Source: Viridibacterium sp035456105
GTDB lineage: Bacteria; Pseudomonadota; Gammaproteobacteria; Burkholderiales; Rhodocyclaceae
Assembly (NCBI GenBank): GCA_035456105.1
Contig: DATIDV010000043.1
Coordinates: 156,047-220,046, forward strand
Length of the DNA: 64,000 bases
Direction of reading: 5' to 3'
Below, piece by piece: positions 27,015 through 35,763 of the stretch; positions within the stretch are counted from its first letter, which is position 1; the number at the start of each line of letters is the position of its first letter. The notes beneath the pieces are model-generated. The model was not told where the DNA came from. It did not search any database and was given only the letters and a program-made list of their open reading frames with translations. Position numbers and translations under genes: made by a program.

Positions 27015-27593
27015 ATGAACTTCCGCGCAAGCCTGAGCAATCGGCGCTTCGCCATCCCCGCGCTGGGCACCTTGATTTCCATCGCGATGACAGCTTGTGC
27101 ACAAACGCCACACCGCAGCTCCGTGGAAGCGCCCGCCACCCTGCCGCCGATCAGCACGGAGGTATATGCCTATCCGCGCGATGAACGCCCCGCGGACGAA
27201 CAGAAGCGTGATCGTTTCGAATGCTATAACTGGTCAGTCAGGCAGACCGGTTTTGATCCGGCCAGAATGACCGTCACAAACTTGCGCGTCGTGCACGTCA
27301 ATCCCGCTGTGCCGCCCAATCACGACGCGGCGGTGCTTGGCGTAACGGGTGCCATCATCGGCGCGGCCTTTTCGCAGCCGTCGAATGCCTGGGGGGGTGC
27401 GGCAATTGGCGCCGTGCTCGGCGCAGCCGCAGGCTCGGCATCGGATGCCAATCGCGAGGCCACGGCAGATCACATCGAGCGCGCAGCCAACTCTGGTCAA
27501 CAAGCGCAGTACATGCAACTTTCACAGCGTGCCGCAGACTATCGCCGCGCCATGGGCGCCTGTCTTGAGGGCCGCGGTTACATAGTCCGCTGA
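27015..27593 (+). CDS. glycine-zipper lipoprotein of unknown function
   Basis: The ATG at 27015 follows GAAGGA. The lipobox is SIAMTAC, so the mature protein is lipid-anchored. Residues about 100-140 form a glycine-zipper membrane-like segment (AAVLGVTGAIIGAAF, AAIGAVLGAAAGS), as in the 17-kDa antigen / YMGG families. On either side are two blocks shared with the next gene: YPRDERP..QKRDRFECYNWSV, QTGFDP before it, and RAMGACLEGRGYIVR at the C-terminus. It probably sits in the outer membrane or links it to the wall. Its 28-base gap to the next gene suggests an operon. Confidence 0.8.
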   Translation: MNFRASLSNRRFAIPALGTLISIAMTACAQTPHRSSVEAPATLPPISTEVYAYPRDERPADEQKRDRFECYNWSVRQTGFDPARMTVTNLRVVHVNPAVPPNHDAAVLGVTGAIIGAAFSQPSNAWGGAAIGAVLGAAAGSASDANREATADHIERAANSGQQAQYMQLSQRAADYRRAMGACLEGRGYIVR

Positions 27594-27621
27594 TGCCCCC
27601 GCTTACAAGGACCTCCTGAAA

Positions 27622-28326
27622 ATGACTACGACATTTCTTGATCGAGCTCGTCTGCTGGCCATCGTGGCGGCGGTGCCGGCAACATTGCTGGCTTACTCAG
27701 GCATTGCGCAGGCCGACCCGCACCATGGCGGCCACCACGGCGGCTACTATGGTGGCTCGCCTTACAACGACCATCATTATTACGGGTATCGCCCCCGCTT
27801 CCCTTATTACCGCCCCGCTATCGGCGTCAGCGTCGGCTTCTTGCCGCCGGCCCCACGCGTGGTGGTATATGGCCACGATCATTTCTATTTCGCGTCCGGT
27901 GTGTGGTACCGGCCCTACGGCCCACGCTTCGTCGTGGTTGCGCCGCCAGTGGGTATCGTCATCCCCTTCCTGCCGACCTACTACGACACGCGCGTGATTC
28001 GTGGCGAAACCTATTACATCACCGATGGCGCCTGGTATCACGCCACGCCGACGGGGGATGGTTACATCGCCAGCGCGCCACCTTCCGACACCCCCGAGGC
28101 GGCACCTCCCGCAGACAAGTCATTCGTCTACCCGCGCAATGGACAATCGCAGAAGCAGCAGGACAAGGACCACTACGAATGCCACGCCTGGGCCGTCGAC
28201 CAGAGCGGCTTCGACCCGACGCAGGCCTATGGCGGCGTGAGTGCAGATCAGGTGAACAGCAAGAGCGCCGACTATCAACGCGCGCTGAGCGCCTGCATGG
28301 ACGGGCGCGGCTATACGGTGAGGTGA
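27622..28326 (+). CDS. exported His/Tyr-rich DUF6515-like protein
   Basis: The signal peptide ends about GIAQADP. A His/Gly/Tyr-rich stretch follows (HHGGHHGGYYGGSPYNDHH), which could bind metal, then a hydrophobic Pro/Val/Tyr-rich domain (VVVYGHDHFYFASGVWYRPYG, GIVIPFLPTYYDTRVI, GETYYITDGAWYH) typical of DUF6515-type envelope proteins. The last 75 residues (FVYPRNGQS.QQDKDHYECHAWAV, QSGFDPT, RALSACMDGRGYTVR) are the same module seen split in the preceding lipoprotein. The two genes therefore share a domain and probably a function at the cell surface, which is unknown. Confidence 0.75.
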   Translation: MTTTFLDRARLLAIVAAVPATLLAYSGIAQADPHHGGHHGGYYGGSPYNDHHYYGYRPRFPYYRPAIGVSVGFLPPAPRVVVYGHDHFYFASGVWYRPYGPRFVVVAPPVGIVIPFLPTYYDTRVIRGETYYITDGAWYHATPTGDGYIASAPPSDTPEAAPPADKSFVYPRNGQSQKQQDKDHYECHAWAVDQSGFDPTQAYGGVSADQVNSKSADYQRALSACMDGRGYTVR

Positions 28327-28354
28327 AAAGCGGTGAACTCATGCGCGCCACTCA

Positions 28355-28389
28355 AAGCAAAAGGCCACGCATTGCGTGGCCTTTTGCTT
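28355..28389 (+). terminator. intrinsic terminator after the DUF6515-like gene
   Basis: 16-bp arms aagcaaaaggccacgc / gcgtggccttttgctt enclose a 3-base loop, 29 bases past the stop. Confidence 0.85.
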
Positions 28390-28577
28390 GTTGAATCGAA
28401 GCATAGCGCTCGTAACAAAGTGGAACGCGCGCGCAGCTGGCCAGGCGGCTCAATCCACAGGAATATGGGTGAAGGAAGATGATCGTCGGGCGGAGTGCCC
28501 ACTCCGCCGAACCGCATCTCCAATCGATTACTACACGTGTTCAGGCGCACGGCGGAGCTTGCACGCCCCCCTGCTTT

Positions 28578-30089
28578 TCATTGGAACGCCACCTCGGCAA
28601 AACTCCGCAGCTTACGACTATGCAACACATTCCTGCCCTGCTCGCGCAGCATCTCCAGTGCGCGGATGCCGATGCGCAGATGCTGGTCGACGCGCTCACG
28701 GTAGAAGTGATTCGCCATGCCCGGCAGTTTGATTTCGCCGTGCAGGGGCTTATCGCTTACGCATAGCAAGGTGCCGTAGGGCACGCGAAAACGGAATCCG
28801 TTGGCGGCAATCGTTGCACTTTCCATGTCGAGCGCCACGGCGCGGCTCTGGCTGAAGCGGCGTTGCGGGGTGTTGTCGGGCAGCAGTTCCCAGTTGCGAT
28901 TGTCGGTGGTGGCCACGGTGCCCGTACGCAGAACGCGCTTGAGTTTCGGCCCCGACAGACCGGTAATGTCGGCCACTGCGGATTCAAGTGCCACCTGGAT
29001 TTCAGCCAGCGCAGGAATGGGTACCCACACCGGCAGTTCTTCATCGAGCACATGATCTTCACGCACGTAAGCGTGGGCGAGCACGTAGTCGCCAAGCTCT
29101 TGGGTGGTGCGCAGACCCGCACAGTGACCAAGCATGATCCAGGCATGCGGGCGCAACACGGCAATGTGGTCGGTGATGGTCTTGGCGTTGGCGGGCCCCA
29201 CGCCGATATTGACCATCGTTATGCCAGCACCATCTTCGCGCACGAGGTGATAGGCCGGCATTTGTGGCTGGCGCGGTGGTGCCTTGCCCAGCGCATCATA
29301 TTCGCCAGGGGCTTCGCCCACTCGACGCGTGATGACATTGCCGGGTTCAACGAAGGCGATGTACGGGCTGGCCGGATCATTCATCAAGTCATGACCCATG
29401 CGCACGAATTCGTCGATGTAGAACTGGTAGTTGGTAAACAACACGAAGTTCTGGAAGTGCTCGGGCGAGGTGCCGCTGTAATGACGCAAGCGTTGCAGCG
29501 AGTAGTCGACGCGTGGTGCGGTGAACAGGGACAGCGGCTGCGACTCACCGGGCTTGGGCACGTGCGTACCGTTGGCGATGCCATCGTCCATCGCCGACAG
29601 GTCGGGCAAGTCGAACACGTCACGCATGAGGCGACGACGCTCGCGCGTCATATTGCCTTCGATATGATCGTAATCACCGAACGAGAAATGAATGGGAATG
29701 GGTGCCGAACTGGTGCCGACTTCAATTTCGACATCGTGGTTCTGCAACAGCAGGCTGAACTGCTCACGGTAGTAGTTGGCAAAAAGGTCGGGCCGCGTCA
29801 GCGAGGTTTCGTAGTGGCCGGGGCCGGCGACGAATCCGTAGGAAAGATGCCTGTCATGCCCTTCCGCTTTGGCGACAGTATCGGTATGGATGCGCACGAA
29901 GGGATAGCACGCCCGCACGCGGGGAAAGGCCTTCCCCTCATCAACAGCGATCTCTTCGCCTGCAACAAAACGCTGCATGGATTCACGCAGATGATTGATG
30001 CTGTTGTTGTAGATGGTCTGCACCTGGGCAAGTGCCGCGTCAGCATCGCTGAAACGCATCGGGGCGATGAACGGAGGACGATATGGCAT
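28578..30089 (-). CDS. amn: AMP nucleosidase
   Basis: Cytoplasmic enzyme that splits AMP into adenine and ribose 5-phosphate (EC 3.2.2.4), controlling adenylate levels. At 503 residues it is the usual length. The N-terminal regulatory domain includes AGEEIAVDEGKAFPRVRACYPFVRI and FVAGPGHYETSLTRP. The catalytic nucleoside-phosphorylase fold has TMVNIGVGPANAKTITDHI, HAWIMLGHCAGLR and the base-binding VALDMESATIAANGFRF, followed by LCVSDKPLHGEIKLPGMA. The gene is single and its function conserved. Confidence 0.97.
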   Translation of the reverse strand: MPYRPPFIAPMRFSDADAALAQVQTIYNNSINHLRESMQRFVAGEEIAVDEGKAFPRVRACYPFVRIHTDTVAKAEGHDRHLSYGFVAGPGHYETSLTRPDLFANYYREQFSLLLQNHDVEIEVGTSSAPIPIHFSFGDYDHIEGNMTRERRRLMRDVFDLPDLSAMDDGIANGTHVPKPGESQPLSLFTAPRVDYSLQRLRHYSGTSPEHFQNFVLFTNYQFYIDEFVRMGHDLMNDPASPYIAFVEPGNVITRRVGEAPGEYDALGKAPPRQPQMPAYHLVREDGAGITMVNIGVGPANAKTITDHIAVLRPHAWIMLGHCAGLRTTQELGDYVLAHAYVREDHVLDEELPVWVPIPALAEIQVALESAVADITGLSGPKLKRVLRTGTVATTDNRNWELLPDNTPQRRFSQSRAVALDMESATIAANGFRFRVPYGTLLCVSDKPLHGEIKLPGMANHFYRERVDQHLRIGIRALEMLREQGRNVLHSRKLRSFAEVAFQ

Positions 30090-30242
30090 GTTCTAGCTCT
30101 TTTCCAGAAAGTCATCAGCGTGGAAGCGCTGACAGGGATGGCTGAGATCAGCACGACATAGACCGTACATTACCTTGAAGTGGCGCCGTGCGTGCGCGCG
30201 ACGATTTCAATCCACACAGAATCGCTTGCTCCGCCGCAATGA

Positions 30243-30270
30243 AGAAAGCCACGCATTGCGTGGCCTTTCG
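30243..30270 (-). terminator. intrinsic terminator of the doxX-gst-dioxygenase operon
   Basis: gaaagccacgc and gcgtggcctttc face each other with a short loop, 33 bases past the dioxygenase stop, on the minus strand. Confidence 0.65.
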
Positions 30271-30302
30271 TTGCGTTGAATTGCTTGGGCTTAGTTGAAA
30301 GC

Positions 30303-31127
30303 TCAGCTAAAAGCGTACGCATCCATCGCTAATGCGCCGCCTTCAAAATCCTCAAACACCGTTTCTGTTTTCCAGTGCTCGCCCGCAGCACCCAGCGCGA
30401 CGAAGAGCGGCAGGAAATGCTCCGGCGTCGGGTGCGCGCGCAAGGCGGATGGCGCCTGCGACTCCCAGTCCACCAGCTCGTCAGTCCTGTTGTCTTGCAC
30501 ACGCTGGTCTACCCAATCGCGGAACTCGCTTGCATAGGTGGCAACTGAGGTGGCCACCGCACCACGGCTCTGTCCGCGAGACATGAAGAAGTCGCGCAAG
30601 TTGTGCGTCATGTGACCCGAGCCGATGATCAGCACGCCTTCATCACGCAGGCTTTCCAGCGCACGCCCCAAGGCGAGGTGATGACGCGCACCGCGATCGG
30701 ACTGGATGGAAAGTTGCAGCACCGGCACATCCGCATCGGGGTACATGTGCAGCAGCGGTGACCAGGCACCGTGGTCAAGACCGCGATTTGCCTCAATGCC
30801 TGTGCAGATATCCGCCTTGCGCAGCAGCGCCTGCACGTGCTCGGCCAGGGCAGGCTCGCCCGGCGCCGGGTACTGGATGCGATACAACTCTGCCGGAAAG
30901 CCGCCGAAATCGTGATTGGTCTCTGGCGCCGTTGCACCCGTCACCATCGGGATGTTGGTCTCCCAGTGCGCCGATGCCATCAGGATCGCACGCGGCTTGC
31001 CGATGCGCTGTGCCAGCGCAGTCCAGCTTTCACCGGCGGCACCGGCGTGAAGCGCATGCATGGGTGAGCCATGCGATATGAATAACGAGGGAAGGCGGGC
31101 CGATGCACGAACTGACGGGGTACTCAC
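30303..31127 (-). CDS. DODA-type extradiol dioxygenase (YgiD/4,5-DOPA dioxygenase family)
   Basis: I chose the GTG at 31127 because AGGAG lies 8 bases before it; the protein has 274 residues. Metal ligands of the LigB/DODA fold are visible: FISHGSPMHAL, SAHWET, GLDHGAWSPLLHMYP and GSGHMTHNLRDF. Family members cleave catechol rings such as DOPA or handle quinones. It is the last gene of a minus-strand set doxX, gst, dioxygenase, with gaps of 63 bases each, ending in a terminator. The divergent LysR regulator at 32449 probably controls the set. Confidence 0.93.
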   Translation of the reverse strand: MSTPSVRASARLPSLFISHGSPMHALHAGAAGESWTALAQRIGKPRAILMASAHWETNIPMVTGATAPETNHDFGGFPAELYRIQYPAPGEPALAEHVQALLRKADICTGIEANRGLDHGAWSPLLHMYPDADVPVLQLSIQSDRGARHHLALGRALESLRDEGVLIIGSGHMTHNLRDFFMSRGQSRGAVATSVATYASEFRDWVDQRVQDNRTDELVDWESQAPSALRAHPTPEHFLPLFVALGAAGEHWKTETVFEDFEGGALAMDAYAFS

Positions 31128-31190
31128 GATATTTCTCCTGTGCGGCAGCCCCTTCACTGGGGCTGCCCGCGATACTGCAAAACGACTGCC

Positions 31191-31799
31191 CTACTTCAAC
31201 AAACCCTCGGCCTTCAAGGCAGCCTGCACGGCCGGGCGTGCCGCAACGCGCGCCGAATACTCGGCCAGCACGGGCCACTTGGCGAGATCGATACCGGTCC
31301 ACTTGGTCCAGCCCAGCAGCGTGAAGAGGTAGCCATCGGCCACCGTGAAGGTATCGCCCATGAGGTACTGCTTGCCCTTGAGCTGATCCGAGATGTAGTC
31401 GAAACGCCCTCCAATCTGCTCACGCAGCCCGGTCTTGTAGTCTTCCGGCGTGGTCGGCTTGAATAGCGGACCAAAGGCTTTGTGAACTTCGGAATTGAGG
31501 AAACCAAGCCACTCCTGCAAACGGTAACGGGCAATCGTGCCGTTGGCGGGTGCCAGTTTCGATTCGGGCTTCAAATCGGCGATGTACTGCGCGATGACAG
31601 GGCCTTCGCTCAGATAGCTACCATCGTCAAGTTGCAAGAGGGGCACATAGCCCTTCGGGTTGATTTCGCGGTAGTCGCCACCGCCTTCCATGGCCTTGGT
31701 CTTGGTGTCGACCTTCTGCAGGTCAAACGTCAAGCCCGCTTCGCGCAGGGCAATGTGAGGGGACAGGGAACAAACGCCGGGTGCGTAGAACAGCTTCAT
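31191..31799 (-). CDS. gstA: beta-class glutathione S-transferase
   Basis: 202 residues from the ATG at 31799, which follows AAAGGAG. The N-terminal thioredoxin-fold has the beta-class Cys10 (FYAPGVCSLSPHIALRE), the cis-Pro segment GYVPLLQLDDG and the glutathione contacts YLSEGPVIAQYIA. The C-terminal helical domain ends FTVADGYLFTLLGW, the conserved N-capping and hydrophobic staple region. It conjugates or reduces electrophiles with glutathione in the cytoplasm. Its place between a DoxX protein and a dioxygenase suggests a role against quinones or aromatic electrophiles. Confidence 0.95.
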   Translation of the reverse strand: MKLFYAPGVCSLSPHIALREAGLTFDLQKVDTKTKAMEGGGDYREINPKGYVPLLQLDDGSYLSEGPVIAQYIADLKPESKLAPANGTIARYRLQEWLGFLNSEVHKAFGPLFKPTTPEDYKTGLREQIGGRFDYISDQLKGKQYLMGDTFTVADGYLFTLLGWTKWTGIDLAKWPVLAEYSARVAARPAVQAALKAEGLLK

Positions 31800-31862
31800 G
31801 TGAATCTCCTTTTTTGCAAAACGGAGACGGCGCCGCTGGAGCGCCGTCAATCAGAGCCCGAC

Positions 31863-32324
31863 TCAGGCGCGCGCCAGAACACCTGTTTGTTGCGCCCGCC
31901 AGCCATCGAACGAGAACGCGCCACTACCCAGCAACGCCTGCACTACAACGCCAACCACCAGAAACGCAGGGTACTCCCAGCCGCCGTTGGGCGCGTTGAA
32001 GACCCAGCCATTGCCCGTATGCGCGGAAGTCGCGCCCAACAGGATGGGGACAAGCAGCAGCGAGGCGAGGCGCGTCTGGAAACCGACGATCAAGGCAACA
32101 CCACCGAAGAACTCACCTGCGATGACCGGGTAAGCGAGCACACCTGGCAAGCCGATGGACTCGAAGAACCCGACCGTACCGGGAATGGTGAAAACAAGCA
32201 CCTTGAGCAGTGCATGGGCAATCATGATCACGCCGAGCGACACGCGCAAGGCAAAGGCGCCGTATTCGGCAGTGGAATTCGGGCCGGAATTCAATGCGGC
32301 TGCTGAAGAAGTAGTACGTGACAT
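31863..32324 (-). CDS. DoxX-family inner-membrane protein
   Basis: I chose the ATG at 32324, with AAGGAG 8 bases upstream, giving 153 residues. Four membrane helices are visible: FALRVSLGVIMIAHALLKV, YPVIAGEFFGGVALIVG, LASLLLVPILLGATSA and FLVVGVVVQALLG. The GxxxxxxAHALLK start and the AGEFFGG helix are DoxX features. DoxX proteins are quinone-linked or redox-stress membrane components. First gene of the operon running to the terminator at 30243, divergent from the LysR gene. Confidence 0.9.
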   Translation of the reverse strand: MSRTTSSAAALNSGPNSTAEYGAFALRVSLGVIMIAHALLKVLVFTIPGTVGFFESIGLPGVLAYPVIAGEFFGGVALIVGFQTRLASLLLVPILLGATSAHTGNGWVFNAPNGGWEYPAFLVVGVVVQALLGSGAFSFDGWRAQQTGVLARA

Positions 32325-32430
32325 TTGCGATCTCCTTGGGAAAACGTTGAACAGCATTCGGTGAGGCATGGAACGGATTCTGGAGAGCTTCGCATTTGAG
32401 ATAAACAACCTACAATGCAATTCATTATTC

Positions 32431-32448
32431 CTATTGTCGGGACAATAG
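32431..32448. promoter_or_regulatory. perfect palindrome abutting the lysR start, candidate operator
   Basis: ctattgtc-gg-gacaatag, an 8-bp perfect inverted repeat with the ATTGTC/GACAAT core (also T-N11-A-like), ends on the base before the lysR ATG. It is in the 124-base gap shared with doxX. Binding here would block lysR translation start or transcription. Confidence 0.55.
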
Positions 32449-33393
32449 ATGGACCGCTTTGAAGCCATGAATGTGTTCTGCAAGGTCGTGGAGCTGGGCA
32501 GTTTTGCCGCGGCGGCGGAGCGCCTGAACATCTCCACCTCGGCCGCCTCGCGCATGATTGCGCAGCTGGAAAGCACGCTGCAGGCGCGCCTGCTCAACCG
32601 CACCACGCGACGCATCAGCCTGACCGAAGACGGCCGTGGCTATTACGAGCGCTGCCTGCAATTATTGTCGGACCTGGAAGAGGCGGAAGAATCGGTTGGC
32701 AGCGCCAGCGTGGAGCTGCGCGGCACCCTGCGCCTGACAGCACCGATCAGCTTCGGGGCCTGGCACCTGGCGCCCGCCATTGCAGATTTCGCCCAGCTGC
32801 ACCCGCAGGTGAAGTTCGACATCTCGTTATCGGATCAGCAGACTGATCTCGTCGAGGAAGGGCTGGATCTGGCGATCCGTGTCGGCGCGCTTGGCTCGCA
32901 GAATCTGGTTGCGCGCCCCATCGGCAAGGCGCGCATGATGCTGTGCGCAGCGCAGGACTACCTGAATGCTCATGGCATTCCACGGAAGCCTGACGATCTG
33001 CAGAATCATCAATGCCTGACCTACGCCTACGCCAGTGACAACCACATCTGGCGCTTTGCCGATCCGAACGAGCAAGGCGGCAAACGCGACGGCAAGGGGC
33101 CGATCACTGTGCGCGTCGGCGGCAACACACATTCGAACAATGGCTTGTTACTGCGCGAGCTGGCTGCACAAGGCATGGGCCTCACCATGGCGCCGGACTT
33201 CATCCTCCAGGTCGCAGTCGACGAAGGACGTCTGGTGGAGGTGATGACGGAATGGTCACCCTCGCCGCTGACGATCTACGCGGCCTATCCGAGCAGGAAG
33301 CACCTGTCGGCCAAGGTGCGCGGTTTTGCGGCTTTCTTGCAGGAGTGGCTGGCGGCAAAGTGTCCGCTTGCGGTGGGGGAGTTGAAGAGCTGA
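32449..33393 (+). CDS. LysR-family regulator of the doxX-gst-dioxygenase operon
   Basis: The 314-residue protein has the winged helix-turn-helix at residues 1-60 (FEAMNVFCKVVELGSFAAAA, ISTSAASRMIAQLE, LLNRTTRRISLTEDG) of the CrgA/AaeR-like branch, and a binding-protein-like effector domain with LRLTAPISFGAWHLAP and LDLAIRVGAL. It is divergent from doxX, and regulators of this branch with doxX/gst/pirin-type neighbours respond to quinones or phenolics. Autoregulation is suggested by the palindrome ending at its start codon. No ribosome site is visible before the ATG. Confidence 0.93.
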   Translation: MDRFEAMNVFCKVVELGSFAAAAERLNISTSAASRMIAQLESTLQARLLNRTTRRISLTEDGRGYYERCLQLLSDLEEAEESVGSASVELRGTLRLTAPISFGAWHLAPAIADFAQLHPQVKFDISLSDQQTDLVEEGLDLAIRVGALGSQNLVARPIGKARMMLCAAQDYLNAHGIPRKPDDLQNHQCLTYAYASDNHIWRFADPNEQGGKRDGKGPITVRVGGNTHSNNGLLLRELAAQGMGLTMAPDFILQVAVDEGRLVEVMTEWSPSPLTIYAAYPSRKHLSAKVRGFAAFLQEWLAAKCPLAVGELKS

Positions 33394-33399
33394 GATCTC

Positions 33400-33484
33400 G
33401 TAGGACGGGTGAGCGCAGCGTAACCCGACCATCGCGACCGTGATGATGAGACCTGTCGGGTTAGGTTGCGCTAACCCGACCTAC
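33400..33484. repeat. inverted repeat of the aacccgac family
   Basis: gtaggacgggtgagcgcagcgtaacccgac and, after about 25 bases, gtcgggttaggttgcgctaacccgacctac: two facing units. Related units with aacccacc occur near 45.9, 48.5, 54.3 and 60.8 kb. Confidence 0.65.
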
Positions 33485-33619
33485 TCTGTCAGACCCACCT
33501 GACCGAGGGGAAACACATTTCGTGGTGCCTTCTCCAATTCCAATTTGTTACAGGCTCTTAACGGGAATTAGCGCGCTCCACGCCTAGCATGCGGTATCAC
33601 CGCACCAAGGTCCGTTGCC

Positions 33620-34924
33620 ATGGCACCCATCCAGCATTTTCCGGCACGCCCAGACTCTTCTTTGCACATCACCCGGCAAGTCGCTTTCCATTGCGCGACG
33701 CTCAGAAGAAGCCTGTGTCTTCTCATGCTCGCCGCATCGCTTGTCGCATGCCGCAGTGCGCCCGAACGGACCCAGGAAATGGAAGCCCTCGACCGCTTCG
33801 AAGCGCAAGGCTATATGCAGCGGCACAACGAGCAGGCCCACCGCCAGCCACTGCTTGCGCCAATCAATGCTGACTGGGACACCCCGCGCGGCAGCATGGA
33901 TACGAGCCTGCTGATACCTGAGAAGGGAGAACACCTGCCACTGATCCTTTACATCCCCGACCTCGGCGACAGCGCGCTTGAAGGTTCGCCCTGGCGCACG
34001 GCATGGGCCGGCACGGGCTACGCAGTATTGGGCCTGCAACCGCGGCGGACTGGGCCGAGAATCTTCACGTCAGAGGAGGCCCGCAATGGCAATTTTGATC
34101 TTCTGGCCCAGAAGGCTTTCGCGACGGAACAGTTGATCGCCGAGCAACAAGACGTCGCCTTTGCCGTGGCGGAAGTTCGTCGTCGCATCAAGGCAGGCGA
34201 CGCAGTCTTCGCACGGATTGATGCCGACAGCATCGTCGTGGCAGGCAACGGCCTGGGCGCGCGCGTTGCGCAACTGATCATGGGCGAGGCACATCCGGCG
34301 CAGGCCTCGGTGGGCATCACAGGCTTGCAAGGCGCGGTCATGATCAGCCCGTGGGCCGATCGCAGCGACATCGCGCCAAACCAGCGTTTCGCAGAGGCAA
34401 CTCGGCCACAACTCTTCATCAGCTCTCGCGCAGACTTCGATGCCTTCAGCTGGATCAAGAATCTCGATGAGCGCACGGAGGCATTCAAGTCAGTACCCGC
34501 CGGCGACAAGTTTCTGCTGATGCTCGCAGTCGCATCCAACCGGACTCTCGCGGGCAAGCATGACCTTGATCACCCTGCCGATGGCAGTGCGCACAAGCAG
34601 CCAGAAGGCGGACGTGGCGGACGAGGCAAGCGCGGCGGATCGGGTGGCGGCGCAGGAGGAAGCCCAGGTGGCATGAGCTTCGGTGAAGGCGGCAAGAGCA
34701 AGCCCGCGGGCGGCATGCCGGACAATGAGGGCGGGCACTCGCGTGGCGGTGAAGGCCCATCACACGGCGGGGCGCAAAATGATCAACGAGCCGGCGTCGC
34801 AATCCGGCAAGTCAGTCTGGCGTTTCTCGATCTGGTCCTGCGGAAGCGTGCGGATGCGGGCGACTGGCTGGTGCTTGACGCGCAGCGCTGGCTCGGCCAA
34901 GTCGGAACCTTGAGCGGCCGCTGA
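33620..34924 (+). CDS. lipoprotein with inactive alpha/beta-hydrolase fold
   Basis: A signal peptide with lipobox ASLVAC starts late (Cys about residue 44), so the start may be downstream or the N-terminus long. The core follows an alpha/beta hydrolase: LPLILYIPDLGDSALEGSPW (oxyanion strand), then the nucleophile elbow DSIVVAGNGLGARVAQLIMG where the Ser position is Gly211. Later come VMISPWADRS and FLLMLAVASN. Residues about 328-385 are an insert rich in Gly, Lys and Arg (GGRGGRGKRGGSGGGAGGSPG). Loss of the nucleophile suggests binding, not catalysis. Function unknown; upstream and downstream genes give no hint. Confidence 0.75.
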   Translation: MAPIQHFPARPDSSLHITRQVAFHCATLRRSLCLLMLAASLVACRSAPERTQEMEALDRFEAQGYMQRHNEQAHRQPLLAPINADWDTPRGSMDTSLLIPEKGEHLPLILYIPDLGDSALEGSPWRTAWAGTGYAVLGLQPRRTGPRIFTSEEARNGNFDLLAQKAFATEQLIAEQQDVAFAVAEVRRRIKAGDAVFARIDADSIVVAGNGLGARVAQLIMGEAHPAQASVGITGLQGAVMISPWADRSDIAPNQRFAEATRPQLFISSRADFDAFSWIKNLDERTEAFKSVPAGDKFLLMLAVASNRTLAGKHDLDHPADGSAHKQPEGGRGGRGKRGGSGGGAGGSPGGMSFGEGGKSKPAGGMPDNEGGHSRGGEGPSHGGAQNDQRAGVAIRQVSLAFLDLVLRKRADAGDWLVLDAQRWLGQVGTLSGR

Positions 34925-34983
34925 ACGATCAGCGGCCTGTCCGAGCGGGACGTACCCGTCGGCGCAACCCGCGCTACTCTTCT

Positions 34984-35763
34984 TTAATGCTGAACCGAAC
35001 GCCGCGCCTCTTGCCAAGCGCGCACCGCGTTCGACGACTGCTCCATCACCTGCGTACAAACCTCATCCGGCAAGGCACTCGCCAGCGATACGAACAGCGA
35101 TTGGGTCGTCTCCTGACCGATACCTTCAACGGCCAGACCTTGTGACAGGCAGCGCATCTGGATCGAAGCCAGCGCGTCGGCGATGAGGCGCCAGCCCAGC
35201 GTCGGCATCTGCTCATACACACCGAGCAGCAGGCCGCCGAGGTGACGCATGATGGCCTCCGCCTCTTCGCGCTCTTCCGTGGCGATCATCGCGTGCCACA
35301 GGGAGAGGTGCAGCTCGCGGCGCAGCAGCACCTTGAAGTCGAAAGCCGCGCCCTCCTCGTCCTGCAAGCGCGTGAGGTAGCCCTGCGAAATCGCCTCCTC
35401 TTGCACGTCCAGCTCATTGCGCAGCAGGCTCACCAGGGTGCTCACACCCGCCAGGGCCTTGGTACCGAAGGTGTCGCTGAAGGCGAGCCCCCATTGATCC
35501 AGCCCCGTCAGCAACAGCGTGCGGCGCAGCAATGCTTCATCGCGCGACGCCATGCTGGTCCACTCCACGAGGTGAGCTGTCAGTTTTTCGATAGCCGACT
35601 GACATTGTTCGGCGCTTGCCTCGATGGAGAGACGAAAAGCGGCAGCAAACGCCTCCTGCACCAGCCGCGCGGCCTGTTGCTGCACATCGCGCGGCGCCAG
35701 GGAAATGAGCGGATCGCGTGGAAGAGTGCTCACATCGCTGTTTTGGTCGCTTGAATTACTCAT
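34984..35763 (-). CDS. helical cytoplasmic protein of unknown function
   Basis: A 259-residue protein begins MSNSSDQNSDVSTLPRDP and then is nearly all predicted helix, with heptad-like Leu/Ala spacing (QQQAARLVQEAFAAAFRLSI, LRRTLLLTGLDQWGLAF, AIMRHLGGLLLGVYEQMPTL). There is no signal peptide, membrane helix or known motif. It lies between a lipoprotein gene (convergent, 59 bases) and a small divergent gene. Codon use is like that of the neighbours, so it is a real gene. I do not recognise the family. Confidence 0.65.
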   Translation of the reverse strand: MSNSSDQNSDVSTLPRDPLISLAPRDVQQQAARLVQEAFAAAFRLSIEASAEQCQSAIEKLTAHLVEWTSMASRDEALLRRTLLLTGLDQWGLAFSDTFGTKALAGVSTLVSLLRNELDVQEEAISQGYLTRLQDEEGAAFDFKVLLRRELHLSLWHAMIATEEREEAEAIMRHLGGLLLGVYEQMPTLGWRLIADALASIQMRCLSQGLAVEGIGQETTQSLFVSLASALPDEVCTQVMEQSSNAVRAWQEARRSVQH

